A stretch of 64,000 bases of DNA from Flavobacterium sp. N2820 (GCF_025947285.1 NZ_CP110008.1:1178001-1242000), one strand, 5' to 3'; shown: positions 33,502 through 44,020, counted from the stretch's first letter. A program made the numbers and translations. The notes: generated from the sequence alone by a model not told the origin.

Positions 33502-33535
33502 AAAAAAGCTCCGATCGCAATTTCGGAGCCTTTTT
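33502..33535 (+). terminator. Intrinsic terminator after the esterase gene
   Basis: AGGCTCCGA-type stem: GCTCCGA (33508-33514) pairs with TCGGAGC (33523-33529), followed by TTTTT. Confidence 0.8.
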
Positions 33536-33570
33536 CTAACCAACTTTAAACTAAACAACTTATTATGAGC

Positions 33571-34140
33571 TTATGATTTAGGTGTTATTACAGCATCTAT
33601 AACGTGTATAACACCATTTTTTTGATTCACATCTGCAATTGTTACTTTAGCACTATTCCCATTTTCATCTGTAATGTAAACATCTTTACCTTTCATCCAA
33701 GCGGTTAGTGTGCCGCCACTTACCGTTTTAAAAGAATATTTCCCATTACCTTTTTTGATGGCATCAACAATATCTTTTGAACTCCATTTTCCTGCCGCAA
33801 CATGGTACTTTAAAATAGTTTGCAACATTTCTTTATTTTCTGGCTTTAGTAATGTTTCAACAGTTCCTTTTGGTAATTTATCAAACGCTGCATTTGTTGG
33901 GGCAAAAACGGTGAATGGTCCATCTGACATTAATACGTCTACTAATCCTGCTGCTTTTACTGCGGCTACTAAAGTAGTATGGTCTTTAGAATTTACTGCA
34001 TTTTCAACAATATTTTTACTTGGGTACATTGGAGCGCCACCCACTTCAACCGTTTTCTCTTTAGATTGTGCAAATGTTGTTGAACTAAATAATAATCCGA
34101 AGGCTACTATACTGGTAGCTAAAATTTTGTAGGTTTTCAT
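33571..34140 (-). CDS. Secreted fasciclin-domain protein
   Basis: A 189-residue protein with a signal peptide ending TTFAQ (about residue 25) and one fasciclin domain: DHTTLVAAVKAAGLVDVL, GPFTVFAPTNAAFDKLPKGT (H1 box), LKYHVAAGKW and the H2-like box NGVIHVIDAVITP. Fasciclin domains mediate adhesion; function in flavobacteria is not established. Monocistronic. Confidence 0.9.
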   Translation of the reverse strand: MKTYKILATSIVAFGLLFSSTTFAQSKEKTVEVGGAPMYPSKNIVENAVNSKDHTTLVAAVKAAGLVDVLMSDGPFTVFAPTNAAFDKLPKGTVETLLKPENKEMLQTILKYHVAAGKWSSKDIVDAIKKGNGKYSFKTVSGGTLTAWMKGKDVYITDENGNSAKVTIADVNQKNGVIHVIDAVITPKS

Positions 34141-34255
34141 TTTTTTTGATTTTTAAGTTATAATTGCATTTACGCTGAAAACATTTTTTTGGATTTAAAA
34201 AATGAAAAATAATTTAATCTTAAGACTTTATTTCTTCAAATTCGATTATATTCTT

Positions 34256-34263
34256 TAAATTTG
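34256..34263 (+). promoter_or_regulatory. -7 element of tpx
   Basis: TAAATTTG, 22 bp upstream of the ATG at 34285; it overlaps and excludes the in-frame TTG at 34261. Confidence 0.55.
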
Positions 34264-34284
34264 TTATCTAAAAAAAATAAAGGT

Positions 34285-34782
34285 ATGGCAACAGTAACAT
34301 TAGGAGGAAATCCAATTCACACATCAGGTGAATTACCAAAAGTAGGTACAAAAGCTACAGATTTTAATTTAGTTAAAACCGATTTAGAAACTGCATCTTT
34401 AGCTGATTTTGCAGGATCTCGAGTAGTATTAAATATTTTTCCAAGTGTAGATACGGGAACGTGTGCTGCATCTGTGCGCAAATTCAACGAAAAAGCAAGT
34501 ACTTTAGAAAACACAAAAGTACTTTGTATTTCAAGAGATTTACCATTTGCTCAAAAACGTTTTTGCGGTGCTGAAGGATTAGAAAACGTCATCAACCTTT
34601 CTGATTTTAAAGAAGGTAGTTTTGGAAAAAATTATGGTTTAGAAATTACAGACGGACCTTTAGCAGGTTTACATTCTCGTGTGGTTGTAGTTTTAGACGA
34701 AAACGGAACGATACTTCACACTGAACAAGTAAACGAGATTGCAGACGAACCTAATTATGAAGCTGCTTTAGCTGTATTATAG
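34285..34782 (+). CDS. tpx: Thiol peroxidase (Tpx, atypical 2-Cys peroxiredoxin)
   Basis: A 165-residue cytosolic peroxiredoxin that reduces hydroperoxides. Peroxidatic Cys60 lies in [16 protein letters not shown] and resolving Cys94 in [10 protein letters not shown], the arrangement of Tpx. Starts at [10 protein letters not shown] as usual in the family. The stop codon abuts the dgkA start, so the two are probably cotranscribed. Confidence 0.95.
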   Translation: MATVTLGGNPIHTSGELPKVGTKATDFNLVKTDLETASLADFAGSRVVLNIFPSVDTGTCAASVRKFNEKASTLENTKVLCISRDLPFAQKRFCGAEGLENVINLSDFKEGSFGKNYGLEITDGPLAGLHSRVVVVLDENGTILHTEQVNEIADEPNYEAALAVL

Positions 34783-35157
34783 ATGAAATTTGAAAAAGAC
34801 GAAACACTTTTTACCGGTAGACTAAAAAGTATGGTATTTGCACTCAAAGGTGCTTTTAAATTAATTACAACTGAACACAGTGTAATGGTTCAATCGTCAT
34901 TAGCAGTGCTAATGACGATTGCTGGTTTTTATTTTGGCATTAACCGAATGGAATGGATGATGCAAATCTTAGCGTTCGGTTTGGTTTTAAGCATTGAAGG
35001 TTTAAATACAGCTGTTGAAAAAATTGCCGATTTTATTCATCCTAATTACCACGAACGCATTGGTTTTATTAAAGATATTGCAGCTGGCGCTGTGTTTTTT
35101 GCAGCCTTAACCGCAATAGCAATAGGATGTATTATTTATTTTCCATATTTGTTTTAA
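34783..35157 (+). CDS. dgkA: Diacylglycerol kinase, prokaryotic type
   Basis: A 124-residue integral membrane kinase that returns diacylglycerol to phospholipid synthesis. Three transmembrane helices and the signature IEGLNTAVEKIADFI (about residues 70-84). Its ATG immediately follows the tpx stop. It heads toward the ftsK cluster 33 bp downstream. Confidence 0.92.
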   Translation: MKFEKDETLFTGRLKSMVFALKGAFKLITTEHSVMVQSSLAVLMTIAGFYFGINRMEWMMQILAFGLVLSIEGLNTAVEKIADFIHPNYHERIGFIKDIAAGAVFFAALTAIAIGCIIYFPYLF

Positions 35158-35190
35158 ATTAGCTACTTTTGTAAAAATTGTTCCGTTTAA

Positions 35191-37716
35191 ATGGCCAAAC
35201 AAAACTCAAAAGATTCCGTTAAAACAGCTCCTGATAATTCTAAAGAAAAATTCTCTTGGAAACTTAGCCGTCAACAAAAATTTGTTGTGGGAGTGCTACT
35301 TATTTTCTTTTCTTTAGCTTTATTATTATCGTTTATTTCCTATTTCATTACAGGAAATGTTGACCAAAGCGAAGTTAGTCAATTCGCCAATAGAAGTGCG
35401 AAAACCGATAATTGGTTGGGCAAAATTGGTGCGTTTTTAGCCGATTTTTTCTTATACAAAGGATTTGGAGTAACTTCATTTATATTCATTCGAATTGTAT
35501 TTTTAGTTGGAGCCTATCTAGTATTAGATATGGCGTTGACTAAATTGAAAAAAAGTTTCTTTTGGGACTTATTTCTAATTGTTATCGGTTCTGTTTTGTT
35601 AGGGTTCTTTTGGAATGTGATTCCGCAATTAGGTGGAACTGTTGGCTATGAAATGAACTTATTTATTCAAGATTACATCGGAAAAACAGGAACTTTATTG
35701 GTTTTACTTTTCGGAATTGTAATTTTCTTAGTCTTTAAAATCAAAATATCACCCGATAGCTTTACTTCTATTTTTGAAAAATCTAACGATTCCTATAAAG
35801 AAGATTTAGTAGCCGAAAAAACGACAGAAAGTTCATTAGCAGATACCCTTCCAACTGAAGAACATTTAGAAACCGAAAATGATTTGCCAATCGTGCCAAT
35901 TTCTTCAAAAGAAGAAGATTTTATATTGACTGAAGATGAAGAAGAAATGGGTAATTTTGAATTAAAAACCTATCCAAACTCTTTTGAAATCAACAAAGAA
36001 GCTCTAAAGCCAACCATTTCAAACGCTTCTGAATTAAGTTTAGAGCCAAAAATAAAAACTGAAACTCCACAAGTAACTAATTTTTCAATAGAAGATAAAA
36101 GTATTCCGCAAGAAACCTTTGTTAATGAAGATGCCTTTGTTATTGAAAAAATAGAAGAAGAAGTTTTAGTTGAAGAAAATTTAGCTGCACGATTAGTACA
36201 AGATTTTGGTGAATTTGACCCAACATTAGAATTATCGCACTACCAATTTCCGCCAATTGATTTATTAAAAGAATATTCTTCGGGCGGAATTACCATCAAT
36301 CAAGCCGAACTAGAAGAAAATAAAAATAAAATTGTAGATACCTTAAAGAATTATAGCATTGGTATTTCGCAAATTAAAGCAACTGTTGGTCCAACAGTTA
36401 CTTTATACGAAATTGTTCCCGAAGCTGGTATTCGTATCTCAAAAATTAAAAACTTAGAAGATGATATTGCACTTTCATTAGCGGCTTTAGGTATCCGTAT
36501 CATTGCTCCTATCCCAGGAAAAGGAACAATTGGTATCGAAGTACCTAATAATAATCCGACGATGGTTTCAATGAAAAGCGTAATCTCTTCACCCAAATTT
36601 CAAACCGCCGAAATGGAATTACCTATTGCTTTAGGAAAAACCATTTCTAACGAAACATTTGTAGTCGATTTAGCAAAAATGCCTCACCTATTGATGGCAG
36701 GTGCAACCGGACAAGGAAAATCGGTAGGATTAAATGCGGTGTTGACTTCATTATTGTACAAGAAACATCCTGCAGAAGTTAAGTTTGTTTTGGTGGATCC
36801 AAAGAAAGTAGAATTGACTCTTTTTAATAAAATTGAACGTCATTATTTAGCCAAACTACCTGATGGTGGTGATGCGATTATTACCGATAATACAAAAGTA
36901 ATCAACACTTTAAATTCATTGTGTATTGAAATGGACAACCGTTACTCTTTATTAAAAGATGCAATGGTTAGAAACATTAAAGAATACAATGAAAAATTTA
37001 GACACCGTAAATTAAATCCAGAAAACGGACATCGTTTTTTACCCTATATCGTTTTGGTGGTTGATGAGTTTGCTGATTTAATTATGACTGCAGGAAAAGA
37101 AGTAGAAACACCAATTGCACGTTTAGCGCAGTTAGCTCGTGCTATCGGAATCCACTTGATTATTGCTACGCAACGTCCTTCGGTAAATGTTATTACAGGT
37201 ATGATTAAAGCCAATTTCCCAGCTCGTATCGCTTTTAGAGTAACTTCAAAAATAGATTCAAGAACCATTTTGGATTCAGGCGGAGCAGATCAGTTAATTG
37301 GACGAGGTGATTTATTGTATACACAAGGCAACGAAATTGTACGTGTGCAATGTGCTTTTGTAGATACACCAGAAGTAGATAAGATTTGTGATTTCATTGG
37401 TTCACAAAAAGCATATCCTGAAGCTTACTTACTTCCAGAGTATGTTGGCGAGGAAAGTGGCATAAAACTTGATATAGACATATCCGAAAGAGATTCTTTA
37501 TTTAGAGATGCTGCCGAAGTAATAGTCACTGCACAACAAGGAAGCGCATCTTTAATCCAAAGAAAACTTAAATTAGGTTACAACAGAGCAGGAAGATTGA
37601 TTGATCAATTAGAAGCTGCTGGAATTGTAGGCCCTTTTGAAGGAAGTAAAGCCCGTTCAGTTTTAATTCCTGATTTAGTTGCCCTAGAACATTTTTTAAA
37701 TAATGAACAAAATTAA
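35191..37716 (+). CDS. ftsK: DNA translocase FtsK/SpoIIIE
   Basis: An 841-residue translocase that pumps chromosome termini through the division septum. Four N-terminal transmembrane segments (residues about 28-190), an acidic linker to about 345, the motor with Walker A GATGQGKS (near 505) and Walker B VLVVDEFADL, and a C-terminal gamma winged helix (SLIQRKLKLGYNRAGRLI). The linker is short for FtsK. Its end overlaps upstream in-frame codons of the lolA-like gene. Confidence 0.95.
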   Translation: MAKQNSKDSVKTAPDNSKEKFSWKLSRQQKFVVGVLLIFFSLALLLSFISYFITGNVDQSEVSQFANRSAKTDNWLGKIGAFLADFFLYKGFGVTSFIFIRIVFLVGAYLVLDMALTKLKKSFFWDLFLIVIGSVLLGFFWNVIPQLGGTVGYEMNLFIQDYIGKTGTLLVLLFGIVIFLVFKIKISPDSFTSIFEKSNDSYKEDLVAEKTTESSLADTLPTEEHLETENDLPIVPISSKEEDFILTEDEEEMGNFELKTYPNSFEINKEALKPTISNASELSLEPKIKTETPQVTNFSIEDKSIPQETFVNEDAFVIEKIEEEVLVEENLAARLVQDFGEFDPTLELSHYQFPPIDLLKEYSSGGITINQAELEENKNKIVDTLKNYSIGISQIKATVGPTVTLYEIVPEAGIRISKIKNLEDDIALSLAALGIRIIAPIPGKGTIGIEVPNNNPTMVSMKSVISSPKFQTAEMELPIALGKTISNETFVVDLAKMPHLLMAGATGQGKSVGLNAVLTSLLYKKHPAEVKFVLVDPKKVELTLFNKIERHYLAKLPDGGDAIITDNTKVINTLNSLCIEMDNRYSLLKDAMVRNIKEYNEKFRHRKLNPENGHRFLPYIVLVVDEFADLIMTAGKEVETPIARLAQLARAIGIHLIIATQRPSVNVITGMIKANFPARIAFRVTSKIDSRTILDSGGADQLIGRGDLLYTQGNEIVRVQCAFVDTPEVDKICDFIGSQKAYPEAYLLPEYVGEESGIKLDIDISERDSLFRDAAEVIVTAQQGSASLIQRKLKLGYNRAGRLIDQLEAAGIVGPFEGSKARSVLIPDLVALEHFLNNEQN

Positions 37717-37723
37717 CAACAAA

Positions 37724-38368
37724 ATGAAACGTATTTTAAGTGTCGTATTCGTACTTTTTATAGGATTATCAATGCAAGCACAAGATGCAAAAAAAGCAAA
37801 AGAGCTTTTGGATCAAGTGTCGGCAAAGGTAAAATCGTATAACAATATTGTAATCGACTTTAAATATTCTTTAAGCAATCCGAAAGAAAAAATCAACCAA
37901 GAAAGTAATGGCAATGTTGCTCTTCAAGGCAATTTATACCATCTAAATTTCATGGGTGTTACCAAAATATTTGACGGCAAAAAAGTCTACACAATTGTGC
38001 CAGAAGATGAAGAAATCACTGTTGAAAATTTTGACCCTAAAGATGACAAAGCAATCACCCCTAATAAAATGTTAACCTTTTTTAATACGGGGTATAAATA
38101 TGCTTGGGATGAACTTCAAAACGTTAAAGGAAGAAAAATTCAATATGTAAAATTAATCCCGAATAGCACAAAAGATACACGCAAAGAAATCCTTGTGGGA
38201 ATTGATACGCAAACCAAACACATTTACAATGTAATAGAAGTTGGAAAAAACGGATCTAAAACAACTTTAACTGTTAATTCTTTTAAAACAAATCAGCCAT
38301 TATCGAAAAATCATTTTACCTTTACCAAATCAAAATATCCTAATTATTACATCAATAAATTAGACTAA
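37724..38368 (+). CDS. LolA-like outer-membrane lipoprotein carrier
   Basis: A 214-residue periplasmic protein with signal peptide MKRILSVVFVLFIGLSMQAQ. The remaining sequence has the LolA-like half-barrel pattern (IDFKYSLSNPKEKINQESNG, NLYHLNFMGVTKIFDGKKVY). LolA ferries lipoproteins across the periplasm. An in-frame ATG at 37703 overlapping ftsK is less likely because the signal peptide begins at 37724. Part of the ftsK-lolA-lptFG-ribBA cluster. Confidence 0.85.
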   Translation: MKRILSVVFVLFIGLSMQAQDAKKAKELLDQVSAKVKSYNNIVIDFKYSLSNPKEKINQESNGNVALQGNLYHLNFMGVTKIFDGKKVYTIVPEDEEITVENFDPKDDKAITPNKMLTFFNTGYKYAWDELQNVKGRKIQYVKLIPNSTKDTRKEILVGIDTQTKHIYNVIEVGKNGSKTTLTVNSFKTNQPLSKNHFTFTKSKYPNYYINKLD

Positions 38369-38378
38369 AAAAGTTCGG

Positions 38379-40376
38379 GTGAAAATTTTAGATAAATACA
38401 TTATTAAATCCTACATGATTACATTTACTACGGTATTTGTAATCTTGTTTTTTATATTCGTTTTACAAGGAATTTGGTTATTCATTGCCGAATTAGCCGG
38501 AAAAGATTTAGACTTATTTACCATTGTAAAATTCTTATCCTTCTATGCTCCTACTATTGTTCCGATGGTTTTACCGCTATCCGTACTTTTAGCCGCCATC
38601 ATGACATTTGGTAGTTTTGCCGAAAACTATGAATTTGCTGCTATGAAATCATCAGGTATTTCATTGCAAAGAGCCATGAAAATGCTGTCTATTACCATAG
38701 GAATTCTAGCCTTTGTTTCGTTCTTTTTTGCGAATAATGTTATTCCCGAAGCACAATATAAATTTATTAATCTTAGAAAAACAATTGTGCAGCAAAAGCC
38801 AGCCATGGCAATTGCTGAAGGACAGTTTAACACGATTGGTACTTCGAATATAAAAGTTGATAAAAAATCGGGCGAAAATGGTGAAATCTTAGAAGGTGTG
38901 ACGATGCATGTTAAAAACAATAACATGGGACTTGGCGCAAACACTATTATTAAAGCAAAAAGAGGTTTATTAACTAGTGAAGATGATTCAAATTATTTAC
39001 AATTAGAATTGTATGATGGCTTTTATTATGAAGACATTCATCCCAAAAAATACGAAGATCGTAAAAAAGTGCCCTTTGCAAAAAGTAGCTTTAAAAAATA
39101 TGTTATAAATATTGATTTAACGAAACTTAATCAAACTGAGATAGAAGATGGAACTATAACATCTGAAAAAATGCTTACCGTTTCTGAATTGATTTATACA
39201 ATTGATTCATTAGACCAAGGCTACAAAAAAGATGTATTGTCGTTTGCAGATAATATAGTTTCCAGAAGTGACAATGTTTTTATAAAAAAGAATCTTTATA
39301 AAAATACTATGTCAAATAAAAAAGAGAATGAAGTTAAAGATTTACTAACCATTTTTACGCCTGCCGAAAAAATTAAAATAATAGAAACAGCTAAAAATAA
39401 TGTTTCCAGTACCGAATTTAGTATTCACAATAGTAAAACTGATCTAGACTACAAGTCTAAAAACATCAATCAACATTGGTTAGCGGTTTATGAAAAATTC
39501 ATTATTGCCTATTCATGTTTACTAATGTTTTTTATTGGTGCACCACTTGGAGCTATTATTAGAAAAGGTGGATTAGGATTACCCATTGTCTTTGCAATGC
39601 TGGTTTTTATAACGTTTCACTTCATCAATACCTTTGGTAGAAAATTAGCACAAGAAGATAGTATTCCTGCCATCTTAGGTTCTTCATTATCTTCGATAAT
39701 TTTAACTCCTTTAGCTATTTTCTTAACCTATAGAGCAACAAATGATATCGGAATAATGATTAATTGGGATTGGATTACAGATCCGATTATAAAATTATTC
39801 AATAAAAACAATACTAAAGAAATTAAATTTAAAAAAGAAATTGTTTCATTAGATACCGTACAGTTAAATGAAAATGATGCTGTTACAAATGCGTTAATTA
39901 ATAATGAAACGAGTGTTTTGATAAACATTGTAAAAAATTCTGAACAATTTAAATACAATTCTGAACAAAGATTAATTGCTTTGAAAGTACTTGAAAATAG
40001 AGGCATTTCTCAACAAGAATTACTTGAGAAAAAATCACTTTATAATGAAGAATTCTTGAAACTTACATTTTTGAAAAAACAATATAATAGTTTATCAAAT
40101 TCAACAATTGCTATATATGTAATTTCATTCATATTATCTATTCTTGCTACAACAAACAATTTGATAATAATTATATTAAGTCTTTTAAGTATAATTTTGT
40201 TATACGTCTTAATATTTAAGTCTCAACAAACCTTAGAAGAAATAAGCAAAATTACAAATAGACATAATTTCTCAAACATTTACATTTCGCTTTTTTTAGG
40301 ATTTCCATTCTATATTTTTATTTATTTATACAACAGAAATCAATTAAAAGAGGCAATTACAGAATTTAATAATTAA
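38379..40376 (+). CDS. LptF/LptG (YjgP/YjgQ) family permease
   Basis: A 665-residue membrane protein of the LPS transport permease family. Transmembrane segments around residues 13-33, 56-77, 100-120 (with the EFAAMKSSGISLQRAM coupling helix for LptB between them), a periplasmic domain to about 360, then three more helices. A C-terminal extension of about 170 residues includes two or three additional hydrophobic segments not found in E. coli LptF/G. Start is GTG at 38379 giving MKILDKYIIKSYMITF, the family N-terminus. Confidence 0.88.
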   Translation: MKILDKYIIKSYMITFTTVFVILFFIFVLQGIWLFIAELAGKDLDLFTIVKFLSFYAPTIVPMVLPLSVLLAAIMTFGSFAENYEFAAMKSSGISLQRAMKMLSITIGILAFVSFFFANNVIPEAQYKFINLRKTIVQQKPAMAIAEGQFNTIGTSNIKVDKKSGENGEILEGVTMHVKNNNMGLGANTIIKAKRGLLTSEDDSNYLQLELYDGFYYEDIHPKKYEDRKKVPFAKSSFKKYVINIDLTKLNQTEIEDGTITSEKMLTVSELIYTIDSLDQGYKKDVLSFADNIVSRSDNVFIKKNLYKNTMSNKKENEVKDLLTIFTPAEKIKIIETAKNNVSSTEFSIHNSKTDLDYKSKNINQHWLAVYEKFIIAYSCLLMFFIGAPLGAIIRKGGLGLPIVFAMLVFITFHFINTFGRKLAQEDSIPAILGSSLSSIILTPLAIFLTYRATNDIGIMINWDWITDPIIKLFNKNNTKEIKFKKEIVSLDTVQLNENDAVTNALINNETSVLINIVKNSEQFKYNSEQRLIALKVLENRGISQQELLEKKSLYNEEFLKLTFLKKQYNSLSNSTIAIYVISFILSILATTNNLIIIILSLLSIILLYVLIFKSQQTLEEISKITNRHNFSNIYISLFLGFPFYIFIYLYNRNQLKEAITEFNN

Positions 40377-40394
40377 CGACAACAATTAAACCCC

Positions 40395-41528
40395 ATGTCA
40401 AACAACATACAACTAAACACCATTGAAGAAGCTATAGAAGACATCCGTCAAGGAAAAGTAATCATAGTAGTCGATGATGAAGACAGAGAAAACGAAGGTG
40501 ATTTTTTAGCTGCAGCCGAAAAGGTAACACCTGAAATGATTAATTTCATGGCAACTCACGGTAGAGGACTCATTTGTGCACCTTTAACTGAATCTCGTTG
40601 TAAAGAATTAGACCTTCATGCCATGGTGCGCAATAATACAGATCACATGGAAACTGCTTTCACCGTTTCAGTTGACTTAAAAGGAAAAGGGGTTAGCACT
40701 GGAATTTCTGCATCCGATAGAGCAAAAACTATTGAAGCTTTAATTGATCCAGAAACAAAACCTTTTGATTTGGCACGACCTGGGCACATTTTCCCATTGA
40801 TTGCAAAACAAGGTGGTGTTTTAAGAAGAACCGGACACACCGAAGCAGCTATAGACTTTGCTCGTTTGGCAGGTTTTAAACCCGCTGGAGTAATTGTAGA
40901 AATCATGAACGAAGACGGTTCTATGGCACGTTTACCACAATTAGTAGCTGTAGCAAAAAAATTCGATCTAAAATTGGTTTCAATTGAAGACTTAGTAGCC
41001 TACAGAATGCAACACGATAGCTTGATTCAAAAGAAAGAAGATTTTGATATTGAAACTCGTTTCGGTAAATTTAGAATGAGAGCTTATTTACAAACGACCA
41101 ACAAACAAGTACATATTGCGTTAACCAAAGGAACTTGGAATGCAGGAGAATCTGTTTTAACCCGAATCAATACCACACAAGTTAACAATGATATTTTAGG
41201 CACTTTAACTAGTGACAACGATAAGAAATTGGACAGTGTTTTTCGTTCAATAAATGACGCCGAAAAAGGGGCTATTGTATTCATCAATCAAGAAGTAAAA
41301 TCGTTGGAATTATTAGAACGAATTACAACACTAAAAACATTACAAAGTCAAGGGGAAATGAGAGCTCCTCAAATTAAAATGGACACCAAAGATTTTGGTA
41401 TCGGTGCCCAAATTTTACATGACTTAGACATTACTAAAATTAAATTATTATCAAACAGCTCTGCTCCAACTAAGCGAGTAGGAATGATTGGTTATGGATT
41501 AGAAATTACAGAATATGTCAATTATTAA
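40395..41528 (+). CDS. ribB: RibBA-type protein: DHBP synthase with degenerate GTP cyclohydrolase II half
   Basis: A 377-residue protein of riboflavin synthesis. Residues 1-205 are a complete 3,4-dihydroxy-2-butanone-4-phosphate synthase with DDEDRENEGD (27-36) and HTEA. Residues 206-377 align with GTP cyclohydrolase II in length, but the three zinc-binding cysteines and the downstream GRGIG-type region are absent; the equivalent segment reads LTRINTTQVNNDILG. The second half is therefore probably structural or regulatory. Annotation pipelines would call it ribBA. Followed by a strong terminator. Confidence 0.9.
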   Translation: MSNNIQLNTIEEAIEDIRQGKVIIVVDDEDRENEGDFLAAAEKVTPEMINFMATHGRGLICAPLTESRCKELDLHAMVRNNTDHMETAFTVSVDLKGKGVSTGISASDRAKTIEALIDPETKPFDLARPGHIFPLIAKQGGVLRRTGHTEAAIDFARLAGFKPAGVIVEIMNEDGSMARLPQLVAVAKKFDLKLVSIEDLVAYRMQHDSLIQKKEDFDIETRFGKFRMRAYLQTTNKQVHIALTKGTWNAGESVLTRINTTQVNNDILGTLTSDNDKKLDSVFRSINDAEKGAIVFINQEVKSLELLERITTLKTLQSQGEMRAPQIKMDTKDFGIGAQILHDLDITKIKLLSNSSAPTKRVGMIGYGLEITEYVNY

Positions 41529-41537
41529 AACAAAAAA

Positions 41538-41567
41538 AAACTCCGATTTTCATCGGAGTTTTTTTTT
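41538..41567. terminator. Bidirectional terminator between ribB and rho
   Basis: Ten-base stem AAACTCCGAT (41538-41547) / ATCGGAGTTT (41552-41561) with T and A tracts on both flanks, between convergent genes. Confidence 0.88.
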
Positions 41568-41569
41568 GT

Positions 41570-43351
41570 TTATTGATTCATCGAAATTAGAAATTCTTCA
41601 TTATTTCGCGTTTTCTTAAATCTATCGTGAATAAAGTCCATTGCTTCTACTGGATTCATATCGGCAAGGTATTTACGCATAATCCACATTCTGTGAATTG
41701 TATTTTCATCTAATAATAAATCATCACGACGCGTACTTGAAGAAACCAAGTCAATCGCAGGGAAAATACGTTTGTTTGAAATTCTTCTATCCAATTGTAA
41801 TTCCATGTTACCCGTTCCTTTAAATTCCTCAAAGATAACTTCGTCCATTTTAGAACCTGTTTCGGTTAATGCTGTTGCAATGATACTCAACGAACCACCG
41901 TTTTCAACATTACGAGCCGCTCCAAAGAAACGTTTTGGTTTTTGTAACGCATTCGCATCAACACCACCACTTAATATTTTTCCAGAGGCTGGTTGCACGG
42001 TATTATAAGCTCTTGCTAAACGGGTAATAGAATCTAATAAAATGACCACATCATGACCACATTCTACCAAACGTTTTGCTTTTTCCAAAACAATGTTTGC
42101 AATTTTCACGTGTTCTTGTGGCTCTCTATCAAAAGTTGAAGCAATTACTTCACCACGCACACTGCGTTGCATATCGGTTACCTCTTCAGGACGTTCGTCA
42201 ATTAATAAAACAATCAAGTAAACCTCTGGATGATTGGCTGCAATTGCGTTTGCAACATCCTTTAACAACATTGTTTTACCCGTTTTTGGTTGGGCAACTA
42301 TCATTCCACGTTGTCCTTTTCCTATTGGCGAAAACAAATCAATAATACGGGTTGAAATTGTACTATTTCTATCCGCTAAATTGAATTTTTCTGTTGGAAA
42401 AACGGGTGTTAAATGCTCAAACGAAATTCTATCACGAACCACTTGCGGATCATGTCCATTGATTTTTAATACTTTTACCAAAGGAAAATATTTTTCACCT
42501 TCTTTTGGAGGACGTACAACTCCTTTTACTGTATCACCAGTTTTTAATCCAAACAAACGAATTTGTGAAGTAGATAAGTAAATATCATCGGGTGAAGCTA
42601 AATAGTTGTAATCTGACGAACGTAAAAATCCATAACCATCAGGCATCATTTCTAATACCCCTTCACTTTCAATAATTCCGTCGAACTCATAATCGGGCTC
42701 TCTAAAATTTTGTTTTTTATTTTGATGTGGATTTTTGTTAGGAGTTCCAGTTCCGTTGTTGCCATTCGTTCCTTCTGTTGGATTACTTTTTTTGTAATCA
42801 GGATGATTGGGGTTATTTTGATTTGCCTTATAATTAGGGTTTTTAGACAAATTTTTCTCATTTTGAGCCATTTCAGCTGCTTCTGAGCTTTCAGTTACAG
42901 TTGGAACTACTTTTGGTGCTTCCTCTTTAGTAACTTTATGGGGCAAAGGTTTTTTTTCTTTAAAATCTTTACGGGGTAACTTGTTGTTTGGTTTGGGAGC
43001 AAATTCTTTTGGTGCTTCCGCTTTAACTTCTTCAATAACTTCCTCTTTAACGGGAATTACTTCTTCAGGTAACTCTTTTAAAGGTTGCGAAAACAAGTCT
43101 TTTTTAATTTTTGGTGCTTGATTCACTTCTTTTTTCGGAAGAATTCTAGTCCTTTTTTCTTTTGGTAATTCAGCCTTTTTTTCTGTTGGAATTTCCGATT
43201 TTATAACTTCGGGCTTGGCTGCTTGTAAATCTAAGATTTGATACACTAAATCGTCTTTTTTTAGCGAACGGTATTTATTAATCTTAGCTACTTTTGCAAT
43301 TTCTTGCAAATCAGAGAGTTTCATCTCTTTTAATACTTCAATATCAAACAT
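41570..43351 (-). CDS. rho: Transcription termination factor Rho with long disordered insert
   Basis: A 593-residue Rho. The N-terminal Rho_N segment ([20 protein letters not shown]) is followed by a low-complexity insert (about 45-215) first rich in K/E/P, then in N, Q, G and P. Next come the cold-shock RNA-binding domain (DGYGFLRS, about 218-300) and the hexameric ATPase with Walker A AQPKTGKT (about 352-360) and [13 protein letters not shown]. Disordered inserts are known in Bacteroidota Rho and shown in Bacteroides to drive phase separation. An upstream in-frame extension to 43552 is non-homologous and rejected. Confidence 0.95.
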   Translation of the reverse strand: MFDIEVLKEMKLSDLQEIAKVAKINKYRSLKKDDLVYQILDLQAAKPEVIKSEIPTEKKAELPKEKRTRILPKKEVNQAPKIKKDLFSQPLKELPEEVIPVKEEVIEEVKAEAPKEFAPKPNNKLPRKDFKEKKPLPHKVTKEEAPKVVPTVTESSEAAEMAQNEKNLSKNPNYKANQNNPNHPDYKKSNPTEGTNGNNGTGTPNKNPHQNKKQNFREPDYEFDGIIESEGVLEMMPDGYGFLRSSDYNYLASPDDIYLSTSQIRLFGLKTGDTVKGVVRPPKEGEKYFPLVKVLKINGHDPQVVRDRISFEHLTPVFPTEKFNLADRNSTISTRIIDLFSPIGKGQRGMIVAQPKTGKTMLLKDVANAIAANHPEVYLIVLLIDERPEEVTDMQRSVRGEVIASTFDREPQEHVKIANIVLEKAKRLVECGHDVVILLDSITRLARAYNTVQPASGKILSGGVDANALQKPKRFFGAARNVENGGSLSIIATALTETGSKMDEVIFEEFKGTGNMELQLDRRISNKRIFPAIDLVSSSTRRDDLLLDENTIHRMWIMRKYLADMNPVEAMDFIHDRFKKTRNNEEFLISMNQ

Positions 43352-43510
43352 GGATATATTTTGAATAAAATTGTTGGTTGAATAAAAACAAAAAATGATA
43401 AGATTTTTTTTGCAGTGTAAGGTGTCGCAGAATGAAGTACTTACGACTAATACTATGCAATAGTACGAATAAATTTGGAAATAACAATAGTTTAAATTAA
43501 AAAGAAATAC

Positions 43511-43518
43511 TATTTTTG
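43511..43518 (+). promoter_or_regulatory. -7 element of the DUF4293 gene
   Basis: TATTTTTG matches TAnnTTTG, 21 bp upstream of the ATG at 43539. Confidence 0.5.
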
Positions 43519-43538
43519 CTTTATCAAAAAAGAAAATA

Positions 43539-43949
43539 ATGTTACAACGCATTCAATCACTTTATATGTTAGCCAGTGCAATTGTTACTGGTGCGCTACC
43601 TTTTGTTTTTGAATTATGGACAGATAAAAATAAAGTTGACGTTTTTTTTACCTCTTCTATTGTTTTTATTAGTCTGTTTGTTTTGTCAACCGTATTATCT
43701 ATTTATAGTATTTTAAATTTTAAAAAGAGACAACATCAATTTGTGTTAAACAGATTGAACATGATATTTAACTTTATTTTACTAGGATTTTTTGTGTATC
43801 GCTCGCTAAACTTATCCGGAGAAACGTTTGTTTCAGAGAAGGGTATTGGGATGTTTCTTCCTGCAATTTCTATCGTTTTATTAGTCTTGGCAAACAAGGC
43901 AATAAAAAAGGACGAAGATCTCGTAAAATCTGTAGATCGATTACGATAA
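43539..43949 (+). CDS. DUF4293-family membrane protein
   Basis: A 136-residue protein with the DUF4293 opening [15 protein letters not shown] and four transmembrane segments (about 5-25, 38-60, 72-88, 102-120). Found almost only in Bacteroidota, commonly next to rho; function unknown. Divergent from rho, followed by a terminator and the heptamer repeat at 44021. Confidence 0.88.
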   Translation: MLQRIQSLYMLASAIVTGALPFVFELWTDKNKVDVFFTSSIVFISLFVLSTVLSIYSILNFKKRQHQFVLNRLNMIFNFILLGFFVYRSLNLSGETFVSEKGIGMFLPAISIVLLVLANKAIKKDEDLVKSVDRLR

Positions 43950-43982
43950 ACCTATCATCTTAGTTTATTAGTGCGAAGAAAA

Positions 43983-44011
43983 AATCCGAAGCGAAAGTTT
44001 CGGATTTTTTT
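43983..44011 (+). terminator. Intrinsic terminator after the DUF4293 gene
   Basis: Stem AATCCGAA (43983-43990) / TTCGGATT (43999-44006) with a T tract. Confidence 0.82.
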
Positions 44012-44020
44012 GTTTATTTA

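Noticed and set aside
43352..43552. 67-residue N-terminal extension of Rho
   Set aside because: Sequence is Cys/Phe/Tyr-rich and unlike Rho; homology begins at [20 protein letters not shown] (43351).
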